Assembly (NCBI RefSeq): GCF_023630705.1
Contig: NZ_JALQEM010000002.1
Coordinates: 1-64,000, forward strand
Direction: 5' to 3'
Source of the DNA: Caballeronia sp. GAFFF1
GTDB lineage: Bacteria; Pseudomonadota; Gammaproteobacteria; Burkholderiales; Burkholderiaceae
Length of the DNA stretch: 64,000 nt
The notes beneath the pieces are model-generated. The model was not told the origin of the DNA, did no database searches, and saw only the letters and a program-made list of their open reading frames with translations. Below, piece by piece: positions 8,624-18,174 of the stretch. The position numbers were made by a program, and so were the translations under genes. Numbering within the stretch: position 1 is the stretch's first letter; each line of letters begins with the position of its first letter.

Positions 8624-8866
8624 TTACTGGCCGAGCGGCTTCGTCTCTACGTTCGCGGCGGGCGCGGGACCGCCGACCTGCGGCTGATCGGCTGCTTCCT
8701 CGGGGCGCAGCGGCCGCGTCGTCAGCGTTTCGGGCCGCACCTGTTGCAAGAGATGATGCGGCTCGCGCGCGCCCGCGGCGGGCAGCGACGATCCGAACAT
8801 GCCGTGCACGAGCGCGAACACCAGCACGTTGGCCAGAATGAGAAAGGCAATGAGCCAGCGCAGCAT
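8624..8866 (-). CDS. Small single-pass membrane protein, function unknown
   Basis: 80 residues from the ATG at 8866 (MLRWLIAFLILANVLVFALVH). The longer reading frame upstream overlaps coaX and is not needed. There is one N-terminal membrane helix or uncleaved signal anchor. A Pro/Ala/Gln-rich periplasmic tail follows (HHLLQQVRPETLTTRPLRPEEAADQP), ending in KPLGQ. It sits 28 bp downstream of coaX and is probably the last gene of the birA-coaX unit. I do not recognise a domain. It resembles the anchor and linker of SPOR-type proteins without the SPOR domain, so it may be a shortened relative. Confidence 0.65.
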   Translation of the reverse strand: MLRWLIAFLILANVLVFALVHGMFGSSLPAAGAREPHHLLQQVRPETLTTRPLRPEEAADQPQVGGPAPAANVETKPLGQ

Positions 8867-8894
8867 GCTAGGGGCTCCGTCAGTCGGTCGGTAA

Positions 8895-9722
8895 TCAGTC
8901 AGTTCGATGTGCGGCCGATTCGCGCGCGATGAGCGCGAGGCCGGCGAGCACGAGGGAATCGTGGCGAGTGTGCGGCACCGCGAGCGCGCCCGCAATCTCG
9001 TTGGCCGCGCCGCCGCCCAGCACGAGCCGAACGTCCGCTTGCCAGTCCGCGCGCAAATCGCGCCATGCGCGTTCGATCAGGCTCGCTTGCGCGAGCAGGC
9101 AGCCGGCCGAAAGCGCGGCGGCCGTATCGGCGGCGAAGAGGCTGCGCGGGGCCGCTTCCGCGTGGCCGAGGGCGCGGCGCGCGGCGGCGGCATCGAGTGT
9201 CGGCAGTTGCGCGGTGTGGCTGCCGAGCGATTGCATCATCAGCGACCAGCCCGGCGCGATCAATCCGCCGGTGAAGACGCCGTCGGCACGCAATGCTTCG
9301 AGCGTCGTCGCGGTGCCGAAGGTAGCGATCAGCACGTTCTCGCCGGGAAACGCGGCGCGCGCGCCGATCAGGCCCGCCCAGCGGTCGCTGCCGAGCTTCT
9401 CCGGTTCGGCGTAGCAGTTCTTCACGCCGCATTGCGCGGCCTTCGCGCGCACGACGGTGCGCGGCAGCGCCGGCCAGTGCGCGTCGATCATGCGTTCGAT
9501 GCGCGCCTGCGCCGCCGCGCCGGCCACGTTCGAGATCCACGCGCTGTCGGGCCGAGGCAGCGCCGACCATGCGGCGAGCGCCGGATCGGCGGCATCGCGC
9601 GGCGCGGATTCACGTTCGTGCTCCAGCGCGCCGCCCGCGATGGCCGCGCCGTCCGCATCCACGAGCGACCACTTGACGCGGCTGTTGCCCGCGTCGATCA
9701 GCAGCACCGGCGCGTCGCTCAC
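8895..9722 (-). CDS. coaX: Type III pantothenate kinase
   Basis: 275 residues from a GTG at 9722 that overlaps the birA stop by 4 bases (GTGA). The ASKHA-fold phosphate loop is near the N-terminus ([12 protein letters not shown]). [12 protein letters not shown] carries the conserved catalytic/pantothenate-site Asp and Arg, with [10 protein letters not shown] and [15 protein letters not shown] after it. It catalyses the first step of coenzyme A synthesis, is insensitive to CoA feedback and typically needs a monovalent cation. The tight overlap with birA shows translational coupling, the arrangement known from Bordetella and Burkholderia. Confidence 0.92.
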   Translation of the reverse strand: MSDAPVLLIDAGNSRVKWSLVDADGAAIAGGALEHERESAPRDAADPALAAWSALPRPDSAWISNVAGAAAQARIERMIDAHWPALPRTVVRAKAAQCGVKNCYAEPEKLGSDRWAGLIGARAAFPGENVLIATFGTATTLEALRADGVFTGGLIAPGWSLMMQSLGSHTAQLPTLDAAAARRALGHAEAAPRSLFAADTAAALSAGCLLAQASLIERAWRDLRADWQADVRLVLGGGAANEIAGALAVPHTRHDSLVLAGLALIARESAAHRTD

Positions 9723-10624
9723 GGACGCTCCTTCGCGAGCCGCAGCGACAGTTCGCCCGTCGCGACGGCGCGCGGTCCTTCGGGCGCGTCGATCAGCAAG
9801 TGCCCGCTGTCGTCGACGCCAGCGGCGATGCCGCGCGTCACTTCCTGTCCTTGGTCGATCAGCACGACTTCGCGGCCCGCGTAGGCGTGCGCGTCGGTCC
9901 AGCGCTGGCGGAACGGCCGGAAGCCGTCCGCTTCGAAGCGGGGCAGCGCCGTGTCGAGCGCATTCAGCAGCGCGGCGAGCGTGTCCGTGAGATTCGCGTC
10001 CGGCCACGCGCGGGCGAGCGCGGCGGGCGAGGCACCGGGAATGGCGGCGGACGGCGACTGGCGGTTGGCGTCGTCCACTTGCGCGGCGAGTTGCTCCGCG
10101 CCGTGCAGATTCACGCCGATGCCGATCACCACGGCCGTCGCGCCCGGCGCATTCCACGCCGTCTCGATCAGGATGCCGGCGAGCTTGCCGTCGTCGAGCA
10201 GCACGTCGTTCGGCCACTTCAGCGCGGGGCGCGCGGACGGCGTGAGCGGCAGGCGCGCGAGCGCGTCGAGCACGGCAGTGCCGATGGCGAGACTCAAGCC
10301 CGATAGCCCTTCGATGGGCCGCCGCAGCACGTATCCAACCGACATCAGGAGCGCATTGCCCGGCTCGGCGAGCCACGCGCGGCCGCGCCGCCCGCGCCCG
10401 GCGGTCTGCGCATACGCGATGCGCGCCACCGGCGCGGGCGGCGTGCGTTGCGCGATGTCGCGGGCGAGCGCGCGCATGCGCTCGACGAGATCGGCGTTGG
10501 TGGAGCCGGTCTCGTCGACGATCTCGATGGTCCAGTCGCGCGCAGGACGCTCGGCGAGCGTGGCGAGCCGGTTACGGTCGATGCGCCAGGGCGCGTCGGG
10601 GGCGAAGGCGGGAGTCGGGGTCAT
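9719..10624 (-). CDS. birA: Biotin-[acetyl-CoA-carboxylase] ligase, monofunctional
   Basis: 301 residues. The catalytic domain has the biotinyl-5'-AMP loop GRGRRGRAW and the KWPNDVLL motif, with a C-terminal SH3-like domain ([19 protein letters not shown]). It activates biotin with ATP and attaches it to carboxyl-carrier protein. Only about 35 residues precede the catalytic domain. The helix-turn-helix of the E. coli repressor BirA is therefore absent, and this enzyme should not regulate transcription itself. It is the first gene of birA-coaX and is divergent from the mla-type operon. Confidence 0.93.
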   Translation of the reverse strand: MTPTPAFAPDAPWRIDRNRLATLAERPARDWTIEIVDETGSTNADLVERMRALARDIAQRTPPAPVARIAYAQTAGRGRRGRAWLAEPGNALLMSVGYVLRRPIEGLSGLSLAIGTAVLDALARLPLTPSARPALKWPNDVLLDDGKLAGILIETAWNAPGATAVVIGIGVNLHGAEQLAAQVDDANRQSPSAAIPGASPAALARAWPDANLTDTLAALLNALDTALPRFEADGFRPFRQRWTDAHAYAGREVVLIDQGQEVTRGIAAGVDDSGHLLIDAPEGPRAVATGELSLRLAKERP

Positions 10625-10694
10625 CGGGATATTGTAGCGGGCGGGGTCGGCGCTTTCGCGTGGCGGATCGCGCCGCCGCGCAACGAACCTTCGT

Positions 10695-10700
10695 TACAAT
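10695..10700 (+). promoter_or_regulatory. Candidate -10 box of the mla-type operon promoter
   Basis: TACAAT lies 42 bases before the proposed TTG start of the permease gene, inside the birA/mlaE divergent gap. No good -35 hexamer is seen at 17 bp. Confidence 0.4.
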
Positions 10701-10741
10701 GTCCCTCTCCCTCAACCCGCGTTCCAACGCCCCTTCGATCC

Positions 10742-11869
10742 TTGAACTTCGACACGCCGCCCCGCCTGCGAGTGGAAGCCGGTCAGCAAGGCAAGGTGGT
10801 CCGTCTTTCGGGCCAGTGGACGGCGCTCGCGCTCGCGCGTGACCGCTCGAAAACCGGCGTCACGCGGCGGCTGCGCGCCATCGGGCGAGAGGCTATCGGG
10901 CAGTGGGACTTACTGTCCATCGAACGGCTCGATCACGTCGGCGGGCAGGCGCTCTGGCGCATCTGGGGGCGCAAGATGCCCGCGACCGTCGCGCTGTCGG
11001 ACACCCAGCGCGAAATCTTCGAGCGCGTCGCGCTGCTCGACGCCGAGCGCGAGGAGCCCGAGGCCATCGATCGCGTCGATCCGGTCACGCGGCTCGGACA
11101 CCTGATTTTCGCGTTCTTCGATCATCTGCACGGCGGTCTCGCCATGTTCGGCGGCTTCGTGCTCGATCTGCTCGGATTGATTCGTCGCCCACAGCGTACT
11201 CCGTGGACGGAGATCTCCGCGAACATCTATAGCGCCGGCGCGCAGGCGCTCGCGATCACGGCGCTTGTCGCGTTTCTGATCGGCATCGTGCTCAGTTATC
11301 TGTCGGCGCAGCAGTTGCGCATGTTCGGCGCGAACCAGTACATCGTGAATATTCTCGGGCTGTCGGTGATTCGCGAGCTCGGGCCGGTGCTGTCCGCGAT
11401 TCTGGTCGCCGGGCGTTCGGGCTCCGCGATCACCGCGCAAATCGGCGTGATGCGCGTCACCGAGGAACTCGACGCGATGCAGGTCATGGGCATTCCGCAC
11501 GGCCTGCGCCTCGTGCTGCCGCGCGTGCTCGCGCTCGGCGTCGCCATGCCGCTGCTCGTGATGTGGACCAACATCATCGCGCTGACGGGCGGCGCGCTCG
11601 CGGCGAAGCTCGTGCTGTCCATCGACATTTCGTTCTTCATCCGCTCGCTGCCGTCCGTCGTGCCGATTGCGAATCTGTGGATCGGGCTCGGCAAGGGCGT
11701 CGTGTTCGGCATGTTGATCGCGCTCGCCGCGTGCCACTTCGGCTTTCGCATCAAGCCGAATTCGCAGAGCCTCGGCGAAGGCACGACGACGTCCGTGGTC
11801 ACGTCGATCACCGTCGTGATTCTCGCGGACGCGGTGTTCGCCATTCTCTTTCAGAACGTGGGGCTCTGA
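10742..11869 (+). CDS. mlaE: ABC transporter permease MlaE type with fused N-terminal STAS-like domain
   Basis: 375 residues from the TTG at 10742, which reads LNFDTPPRLRVEAGQQGKV. No in-frame ATG or GTG nearer the body is convincing, so the start is a judgement. Residues about 10-110 look like a STAS domain (VVRLSGQWTALALARDR; LLSIERLDHVGGQALWRIW). Residues about 125-375 are the MlaE permease with five or six membrane helices and the signature IRELGPVLSAILVAGRSGSAITAQIG. In E. coli the STAS partner MlaB is a separate protein; here it appears fused. The complex moves phospholipid between the inner and outer membranes. It is the first gene of a four-gene operon. Confidence 0.85.
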   Translation: MNFDTPPRLRVEAGQQGKVVRLSGQWTALALARDRSKTGVTRRLRAIGREAIGQWDLLSIERLDHVGGQALWRIWGRKMPATVALSDTQREIFERVALLDAEREEPEAIDRVDPVTRLGHLIFAFFDHLHGGLAMFGGFVLDLLGLIRRPQRTPWTEISANIYSAGAQALAITALVAFLIGIVLSYLSAQQLRMFGANQYIVNILGLSVIRELGPVLSAILVAGRSGSAITAQIGVMRVTEELDAMQVMGIPHGLRLVLPRVLALGVAMPLLVMWTNIIALTGGALAAKLVLSIDISFFIRSLPSVVPIANLWIGLGKGVVFGMLIALAACHFGFRIKPNSQSLGEGTTTSVVTSITVVILADAVFAILFQNVGL

Positions 11870-11873
11870 CGCC

Positions 11874-12749
11874 ATGTCGACGACGCTCGCCACCGCCGTG
11901 CGCCATCAGCCGCCGCCCGTGATCGCGGAGCCGGTCATCGAAGTGCGCGATGTCACCAAGCGCTACGGCAGCACGGTGATTCACGAGCATCTGAATTTCG
12001 ACGTGCGCCGTGGCGAGATCGTCGCGCTGCTGGGCGGCTCGGGCTCCGGCAAGACCACGCTCGTGCGGCAGATTCTCGGTCTCGAATCGCCGACCTCGGG
12101 CGTGATTCGCGTGCTCGGCGAGGAATGGGCGCGCATGGACGCCGAGACCGCGAAGATGCTGCGCACGCGCTCCGGCATGATGTTCCAGCAAGGCGCGCTC
12201 TTCTCGTCGCTGTCGGTGTATGACAACATCGCGCAGCCGTTTCGCGAACTCGGCAAGATTCCCGAAGACCTGATCCGCGAATTCGTGATGTTGAAGCTCG
12301 AAATGGTCGGCCTCTCGTGCAAGCACGCGACCAAGATGCCGTCCGCGCTCTCGGGCGGCATGGTCAAGCGCGTCGGCATTGCGCGGGCCATCGCGCTCGA
12401 ACCCGAATTGCTCTTTCTCGACGAGCCCACGGCCGGCCTCGATCCGAAGGCATCAGACGAGTTCGTCGATCTGATCGCGACGCTGCATCGCGCGCTCGGT
12501 CTCACCGTCGTCATGGTCACACACGATCTCGATACGATGGTCGCGCTTTCCACGCGCGTCGCCGTGCTCGCGGACCGGCGCGTGCTCGTCGCGGCCCCGG
12601 TGGAAGAAGCAGTCGCGGTGGATCATCCGTTCATCCGCGAGTATTTTCTTGGGCGGCGCGGACGGCGCGCGCTTCAGGCGCTGCCGCCCGAACGCCGCGC
12701 GAAGCTGCCCGCCGCCGCGCTCGACGACGCCACCATCACCGTGAAGTAG
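11874..12749 (+). CDS. mlaF: ABC transporter ATP-binding protein, MlaF type
   Basis: 291 residues. Walker A is GGSGSGKTT (about residues 54-62), the signature loop is LSGGMVKRVGIARAIA, Walker B is LLFLDEPTAGLDP, and the switch His is in VTHD. The C-terminal extension (HPFIREYFLGRRGRRALQ) is the segment that in MlaF reaches across to the partner subunit. It energises lipid transport by the permease encoded 4 bp upstream. The function is firmly assigned at family level; direction of transport is not deducible. Confidence 0.93.
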   Translation: MSTTLATAVRHQPPPVIAEPVIEVRDVTKRYGSTVIHEHLNFDVRRGEIVALLGGSGSGKTTLVRQILGLESPTSGVIRVLGEEWARMDAETAKMLRTRSGMMFQQGALFSSLSVYDNIAQPFRELGKIPEDLIREFVMLKLEMVGLSCKHATKMPSALSGGMVKRVGIARAIALEPELLFLDEPTAGLDPKASDEFVDLIATLHRALGLTVVMVTHDLDTMVALSTRVAVLADRRVLVAAPVEEAVAVDHPFIREYFLGRRGRRALQALPPERRAKLPAAALDDATITVK

Positions 12750-12779
12750 TCCAGCGCAAAAGGGACAAGGAACCTGCCG

Positions 12780-13739
12780 ATGGAAAACAAATCACACGCG
12801 TTTTGGACCGGGCTTTTCACCATCGTTCTCGTGCTGGCCATTGCGTTCGCGGCGTTTTTCTTCAACGTGGACCGCACGGTGCGCGTGCCGTATGACCTGA
12901 TCGCGCGGACCAACGTGACGGGCCTCTTCACCGATGCCGCCGTGCGTTATCGCGGCCTCGGCGTCGGCAAGGTCGAGTCGATCCGCTTCGACCGGGCGCA
13001 TCCGGGGCAGATCCGCATCCGCATTCTTGTCGATAAAAACGCGCCGATGACGCACTCCACCTTCGCGACGCTCGGCTTTCAGGGCGTGACGGGCATCGCG
13101 TTCGTGCAGCTCGACGACAGCGGCAAGGACACGACCGCGCTCGCGTCGTCGCCGCAGCACGTCGCGGAAGTGCCGATGCGTCCGGGGCTTTTCGAGCAGT
13201 TGCAGGAACGCGGCGATGTGATCCTGCGCAAGTTCGAACGCCTTTCGGAAGACGCGGACAAGTTCCTCTCCGACGACGTGCGCGATCAGCTGCTCGACAC
13301 CACGAAAAGCCTGAAGGGCGCGGCGGACGGCATCGCGTCGCTCGCGAGCCAGGTCGCGCCCGCAACCGCGCATCTGCCGCAGACGCTGAATCAGCTCGAT
13401 CGCACGCTCGCTTCGACGAACGCGCTGATCCAGAACCTGAATCGCGAGAACGGACCGTTCGTGACCAACCTGAACAAAGCGGGCGACGCGGCGCAGCAGG
13501 CGGCAGCCGCGCTCGCGGACATGAACGAATCGCTGCGCGACGTGACGGCGCGCGTGAGCTTCGAGGCATTGCCGCGCCTCTATTCGTTCACCGAAGATCT
13601 CGGCGCCGCCGCGCGCTCGCTCGACCGCGCCGCCGATACGTTCAGCGCGAGTCCGCGCAGCGTGCTGTTCGGCGCGCCGTCGATGCCGCCGGGGCCGGGC
13701 GAGCCGGGCTTCGCGTGGCCCGCGAATCCATCGCGCTGA
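12780..13739 (+). CDS. mlaD: MCE-domain lipid-transport protein, MlaD type
   Basis: 319 residues, longer than E. coli MlaD (about 180). It has an N-terminal signal anchor (HAFWTGLFTIVLVLAIAFAAFFF). The MCE domain spans about 35-115 (VTGLFTDAAVRYRGLGVGKVESIRFD, then FQGVTGIAFVQLDD). A long helical C-terminal part with many Asn/Gln/Ala follows (LNQLDRTLASTNALIQNLN), ending in a Pro-rich tail. MCE proteins form hexameric rings that shuttle lipids through the periplasm. The helical extension may form the needle or tunnel seen in longer MCE proteins such as PqiB and LetB. Confidence 0.9.
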   Translation: MENKSHAFWTGLFTIVLVLAIAFAAFFFNVDRTVRVPYDLIARTNVTGLFTDAAVRYRGLGVGKVESIRFDRAHPGQIRIRILVDKNAPMTHSTFATLGFQGVTGIAFVQLDDSGKDTTALASSPQHVAEVPMRPGLFEQLQERGDVILRKFERLSEDADKFLSDDVRDQLLDTTKSLKGAADGIASLASQVAPATAHLPQTLNQLDRTLASTNALIQNLNRENGPFVTNLNKAGDAAQQAAAALADMNESLRDVTARVSFEALPRLYSFTEDLGAAARSLDRAADTFSASPRSVLFGAPSMPPGPGEPGFAWPANPSR

Positions 13740-13773
13740 ACGAGGCCATGGAACAGGACAACGAAGGATTCAT

Positions 13774-14400
13774 ATGTCACGTGCTGAGTTGAAACGACCG
13801 TTGGCGCTTGCGCTCGCCTGCATCGCGATGCTCGCGGGCTGCGCGACAAGCCCGCCCGCGACGCCGGACGCGCGGTACGACCTCGGCGCGCGGCCCGCCG
13901 CCAATCCTGCGAGTCCTGCGACTGAAGCGCCGATGCCGCCGGTCAAAGTGCTGGCGGTGCGCGCGTCGCGCGATCTGGAAACCGACGCGTTCGTCTATCG
14001 CCTGGGTTACGTCGATGCCCAGCGCACCGGCAGCTATGCGACGAGCCACTGGACGATGCCGCCCGCGCAGCTTCTCACGCAGCGTTTGCGCGATACGCTT
14101 TCGCAACGCGGCCCGGTGCTCACGGGCGCGGACACGGTGCGCGCGCCGTTGCTGGAGATCGAGCTGACCGGCTTCGAACAGGTCTTCGATGCGCCGGAAA
14201 AGAGCCACGGCGTCGTCTCGGTGCGCGCGACGCTCACGCAGCATGGCCGCGTCATCGCGCAGCGCATGTTCACGGCGAGCGCGCCCGCGCCGAGGGCCGA
14301 TGCATCGGGCGGCGCGCGGGCGCTGGCGGCGGCATCGGACGATCTGATCGCGCAACTGGGCGCGTGGCTCGGCGCGCAGCCGCTCACTGCATCGCGATGA
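13774..14400 (+). CDS. ABC-type transport auxiliary lipoprotein (PqiC-like)
   Basis: 208 residues. The lipobox LAGC places the acylated Cys at residue 23. The mature part has a PqiC/DUF330-like layout (VKVLAVRASRDLETDAFVYRLGYVD, then WTMPPAQLLTQRLRDTLSQRGPVL and LEIELTGFEQVFDAPEKSHGVVSVRATL). Such lipoproteins are outer-membrane partners of MCE systems. Its place as fourth gene of the operon supports the same role here, in place of the soluble MlaC found in E. coli. Confidence 0.87.
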   Translation: MSRAELKRPLALALACIAMLAGCATSPPATPDARYDLGARPAANPASPATEAPMPPVKVLAVRASRDLETDAFVYRLGYVDAQRTGSYATSHWTMPPAQLLTQRLRDTLSQRGPVLTGADTVRAPLLEIELTGFEQVFDAPEKSHGVVSVRATLTQHGRVIAQRMFTASAPAPRADASGGARALAAASDDLIAQLGAWLGAQPLTASR

Positions 14401-14428
14401 CGGCGCGTTTCATCGCCCTTCCGCTCGG

Positions 14429-15598
14429 ATGGACGCGCTTGGGCGGCTCATGACGATCAAGCAATGGCAGCGCCGACCGTCGGCGTTCTCGCGGCAGGCG
14501 CTCGTCGCGTACGCGGTGCTCGTCGTGTACGGCTCGCTGTATCCGTTTTCCGGCTGGCGCTCCCTCGGCCTCGGGCCGTTCGCGTTCTTGACCGATCCGC
14601 TGCCGCGTTACCTGACGGCCTTCGATGTCGTCACCAACGTGCTCGGCTATATGCCGCTCGGCGCGCTGATCGTGCTCGCGCTGTATCCGCGCTGGCGCGG
14701 CTCGCTGGCGGTGTGCGCGGCGTTCGCGGGCGGCGCGCTCTTGTCGGGCGCGATGGAATCCATCCAGACGTATCTGCCGACGCGCGTCGCGTCCAACCTC
14801 GATCTCGCCGCCAATGCGCTCGGCGCTTTGATCGGCGGCGTGCTGGCCGCGCCCGCGACCAGTTCGCTGCTCGACCGCGGCTTGCTGCGGCGGATTCGCT
14901 TCACGTGGTTCGAGCGACACGCGGCCTACGTGATCGGGCTGTCGGCGCTGTGGCCGTTCTCGTCGATGTTTCCGGCGCCGTATCTCTTCGGCGGCGGCGA
15001 CTTGCCGCGCGTCCTGTGGGATCAGCTCGATCCGGCGATGCAGGACGCGATTCTCGCGTGGACGCCCGCCGCGTGGGACGTGGAAACGTGGCCTGACCGG
15101 CTCGGCGCGCTGTTGCCCGACGAATCGTGGGAAGCGATGATCACGTCGTCGAATCTGTTCGCGGCGCTCGTGCTCGTCACGCTGCTCACGCGCGAGCGCG
15201 CGCCGCGCATCCGGCTGATGCTCGGGCTGATCGTCGCGACGCTGGTGGCGAAGGCGGGCGCGTCGTTCCTGCAGTCGCGCGCCGGGCTCACCTTCGACTG
15301 GGCGACGGACGGCGCGCTCGAAGGCATCGGGATCGGCGCGGTGGCGGGCTTGCTGGCCGTGTCGCTGCCGCGTGCGCTGCGGGCGGCGCTGGCGGGCGCG
15401 GCGCTCGTCGCGGGGCTCGCGCTCGTGAACCTGCTGCCGGTGAATCCGTACTTCGACATCGTGCTCGCGGATTGGCGGCAGGGGCGGTATCTGCATTTCA
15501 ACGGGCTGCTGCACTGGCTCGCATGGGTGTGGCCGTATGCGGCGCTCGGGTGGCTCGCGTCGGCGGCGGAAAGGGCGTGGATGGGAAGGCGGGGTTAG
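14429..15598 (+). CDS. VanZ-like multi-pass membrane protein
   Basis: 389 residues with about eight or nine hydrophobic segments. The N-terminal region fits the VanZ family (LVVYGSLYPFSGW, then FDVVTNVLGYMPLGALIVLAL and SGAMESIQTYLPTRVASNLDLAANALGALIGG). VanZ in enterococci gives low-level teicoplanin resistance, but the chromosomal relatives have no defined role. The start could also be the Met at 14450. It lies 28 bp after the lipoprotein gene, so it may be co-transcribed with the lipid-transport genes. A cell-envelope role is inferred from this context only. Confidence 0.8.
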   Translation: MDALGRLMTIKQWQRRPSAFSRQALVAYAVLVVYGSLYPFSGWRSLGLGPFAFLTDPLPRYLTAFDVVTNVLGYMPLGALIVLALYPRWRGSLAVCAAFAGGALLSGAMESIQTYLPTRVASNLDLAANALGALIGGVLAAPATSSLLDRGLLRRIRFTWFERHAAYVIGLSALWPFSSMFPAPYLFGGGDLPRVLWDQLDPAMQDAILAWTPAAWDVETWPDRLGALLPDESWEAMITSSNLFAALVLVTLLTRERAPRIRLMLGLIVATLVAKAGASFLQSRAGLTFDWATDGALEGIGIGAVAGLLAVSLPRALRAALAGAALVAGLALVNLLPVNPYFDIVLADWRQGRYLHFNGLLHWLAWVWPYAALGWLASAAERAWMGRRG

Positions 15599-16383
15599 AG
15601 CGAAGGCGTGCGCGCTCCCCAGCACCGCTCTGATGAACCAATGGCGTTGCGTAAAACGCCGTCGTTAGACGATTGCCGATCCGGGCGGACATCTTGGCGG
15701 CGTGGCGTTGCCGTTACCCGCGACGTTCAGCGCTGAGCCTGCTTGCGCATCGTTGATGCGGCGCGGCCTGTGCCGACCTCGGGAATCGACGAGAAGGCCC
15801 AAGCGCCTATTGCGGGCGCTAAAAGAACAGAACATGCATCGATAAGCTGCAGACGCGCACGCCAATTTTCTTTAGGAAAAGTCGTATCCCACTATTAGGG
15901 CCCGACTGGTAACTTACGGGCATCTTTGCCGCGTGATCGCTTACGCGCTTGCCGTTCGCATTCCTATGCTTCTCTTGACCGCCGTACGACCACGGCGTCG
16001 GCCGGCTGCGGAATGTCGCGCATCGGCCGGCGTGAGTCGTATCAATCCGCGCGTTCGCCACGTCTAGCTTGGCGCGTCGCGTCTCACGTAAGCGACGGGG
16101 CACGAGTTCGCTCAGCATCATCCATAGACTCGCGCACTCTGAGATGGTCATTGGAAGCATCGGCGATCCGCACCTTATTTGTGCTGCTTCGGAGCATGCC
16201 TATTAGCAGACGGTGCGTCGAGATGCGTCTCGATGACAAGTCGCGTGGCTTCGTCTCGTCGCTGCGGCAGTTATTTGCATAACCTGACGCCGAGCGTTGG
16301 TTGATATGAGGCAAGGAAAATTCAAGTCACTCTTCACACGGCACAAGCGGTGACTCAGTTGAAAGAACCTGGAGAAGTATCCG
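15599..16383. other. 785-base region without a recognised gene, upstream edge of the first vgrG island
   Basis: ORFs here (for example 15926-16282) lack ribosome sites, codon bias or recognisable motifs. GGCGTT-GCGTAA-AACGCC (15642-15659) forms a hairpin soon after the VanZ-like gene and may end that transcript. By eye the GC content is lower from about 15830 on, so the island's acquired DNA probably begins there. An inverted repeat AGTCAC...GTGACT (16325-16330/16350-16355) stands just before the vgrG ribosome site and could be an operator. I see no tRNA, integrase or IS end. Confidence 0.5.
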
Positions 16384-18174
16384 ATGTTCAACCCGCTGCA
16401 AAGCCGCACGCTGAGAATCGAGTGCGACGCGCTGCCCGCCTGGGGCTGCAAGGAGATCCTCATCCCTCAGCGGGTGCGGGGCGTCGAGGCGCTCGGCGAG
16501 CTGTTTCAATATGAGGTGGACTTAGCATCCGTCGACAGCCCGACGTTTCGCATCTGGGACGCACGCAAGCTCCTCAAGCCTGATGATTTGATTGGTAAAA
16601 CGATCGCCATCCAGATCGAATTCGAGGGCAAGGGAACGTTCATTCCCGGGCTACCCGGCGATCTCGGCGCGGGCAACGTCGGCGCGGGCGTGCGCACGAT
16701 CAACGGCATCATCACCGAAGTGCAGCAGACCGGCAGCGATGACCGGCGCGTCTACTACCGTTTCACGGTGAGGCCGTGGCTGTGGCTCGCCACGCAGAAT
16801 CGAGATAGCCGGGTGTTCCAGGACATGAGCGTCTTGGACGTAACCGAGAGTGTTCTCAAGAGCGGAAACTATAAGTTCCCGTGGAAGACGCGCCTCGCGG
16901 CGGTCGCGCTGAACAACAACGTCTTTCCGAAGCGCGACTTCATCCGACAGTTCTGGCAGAGCGACTACGAATTCCTACAGCAGCTCTGGACTGAGTGGGG
17001 CCTTTATTACCACTTCGATGGCATGACGCTCGTCTTGTGCGATTCGCCCGGCTCGCACAAGAAGCGCGGCAACGCCTACGACACGGTCCTGTATCACGCG
17101 CCCGAAGATAAGCGCATTGACGAGGAGCACATCCATAGCCTCAAGGTGCTGCGTCAGATCACGCCGGGCGACGTGACCGTCAACGACTACGACTATACGT
17201 TGTCGAACGGCTCCTTCGATCGCAACCAGCAACGTTACAGCGAGTCGTCGTTCGACAACATCGCGCAGTACCACTGGGGCGATTACACGCAGCCGCTCGC
17301 AGGCGCGATGGGACTGGACGGCCAGCCGAACGATCATCGCAATGAGGCCGATTATCTGGCGCGCGTGCGCGTGGAGGCGCTACGCAGCGAAGGCTTTCGT
17401 GTGCACGCCACGGCGAACGCGCGCGGCATCATGACGGGCAGAAGGCTCAAGATCGAGGGGCATCCCGAGCAAAAGCTCAATGCGAACTATCTAGTGGTGT
17501 CGACTTCGATCGACATCCGCAATCCCGATGAACTCACGGTCACGCCCGGCAGCGATGCCCAGTACCACTGCGTGACGGAGATGGTGCTGCAGCCGGCCAC
17601 CATCTTCTTCAAGCTCGTGCCGACGCAAAAGCCACGTGCCCATCCGGAGACGGCGGTCGTCGTGGGACCCGAGAAGCAACCGCTGTGGCTGGACGGTTAC
17701 GCGCGCGTACGCGTGCAGTTCAAGTGGGACCGGCTCGGGCAGATGGACCAGAACTCGAGCTGCTGGGTGCGCGTGTCGTTGCCGTGGCACGGCGGGCCGC
17801 ATAGCTTCGTGTCGGTGCCGCGCATCGGCGATGAAGTGACCATCGGCTATCACGAGGGCGATCCCGATAAGCCGTTCGTGATGTCGAGCAAGGTCAATCA
17901 GTTCAATCCGCCGCCGTTCGAGCTGCCGAAGAACATGGCGCTCACGGGGCTGGTGAGCCATGCGTTGCAGGGGCAGGGGCACAACTATGTCGTGACCGAT
18001 GACACGCCCGGTCAGCAGCAGGTGCAGGTGGCGAGTGATCAGGCGAACTCGCGGCTCGTGCTGGGTTACAACACGCGAATCGTGTACCAGGCAGGGCGCC
18101 AGCAGGCGCGGGGGCTCGGTTGGGAGTTGGCCACGGACGCGTGGGGCGTGTTGCGGGCGAATCGGGGCATGCTC
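16384..18174 (+). repeat. 1.79-kb direct repeat, copy A (5' part of vgrG 1)
   Basis: Matches 46730-48520 in the same orientation with only scattered base differences, and the two copies have the same length (597 codons). The match starts at the ATG and decays after the codons for RANRGML. Confidence 0.9.

Noticed and set aside
8895-10376. 493-codon minus-strand ORF as a fused coaX
   Set aside because: Its first 217 codons are birA read in the wrong frame; coaX begins at the GTG overlapping the birA stop.
15926-16282. 118-codon ORF in the gap before vgrG 1
   Set aside because: No ribosome site, no motif, Arg/Ser-rich composition as expected from chance GC-rich reading.
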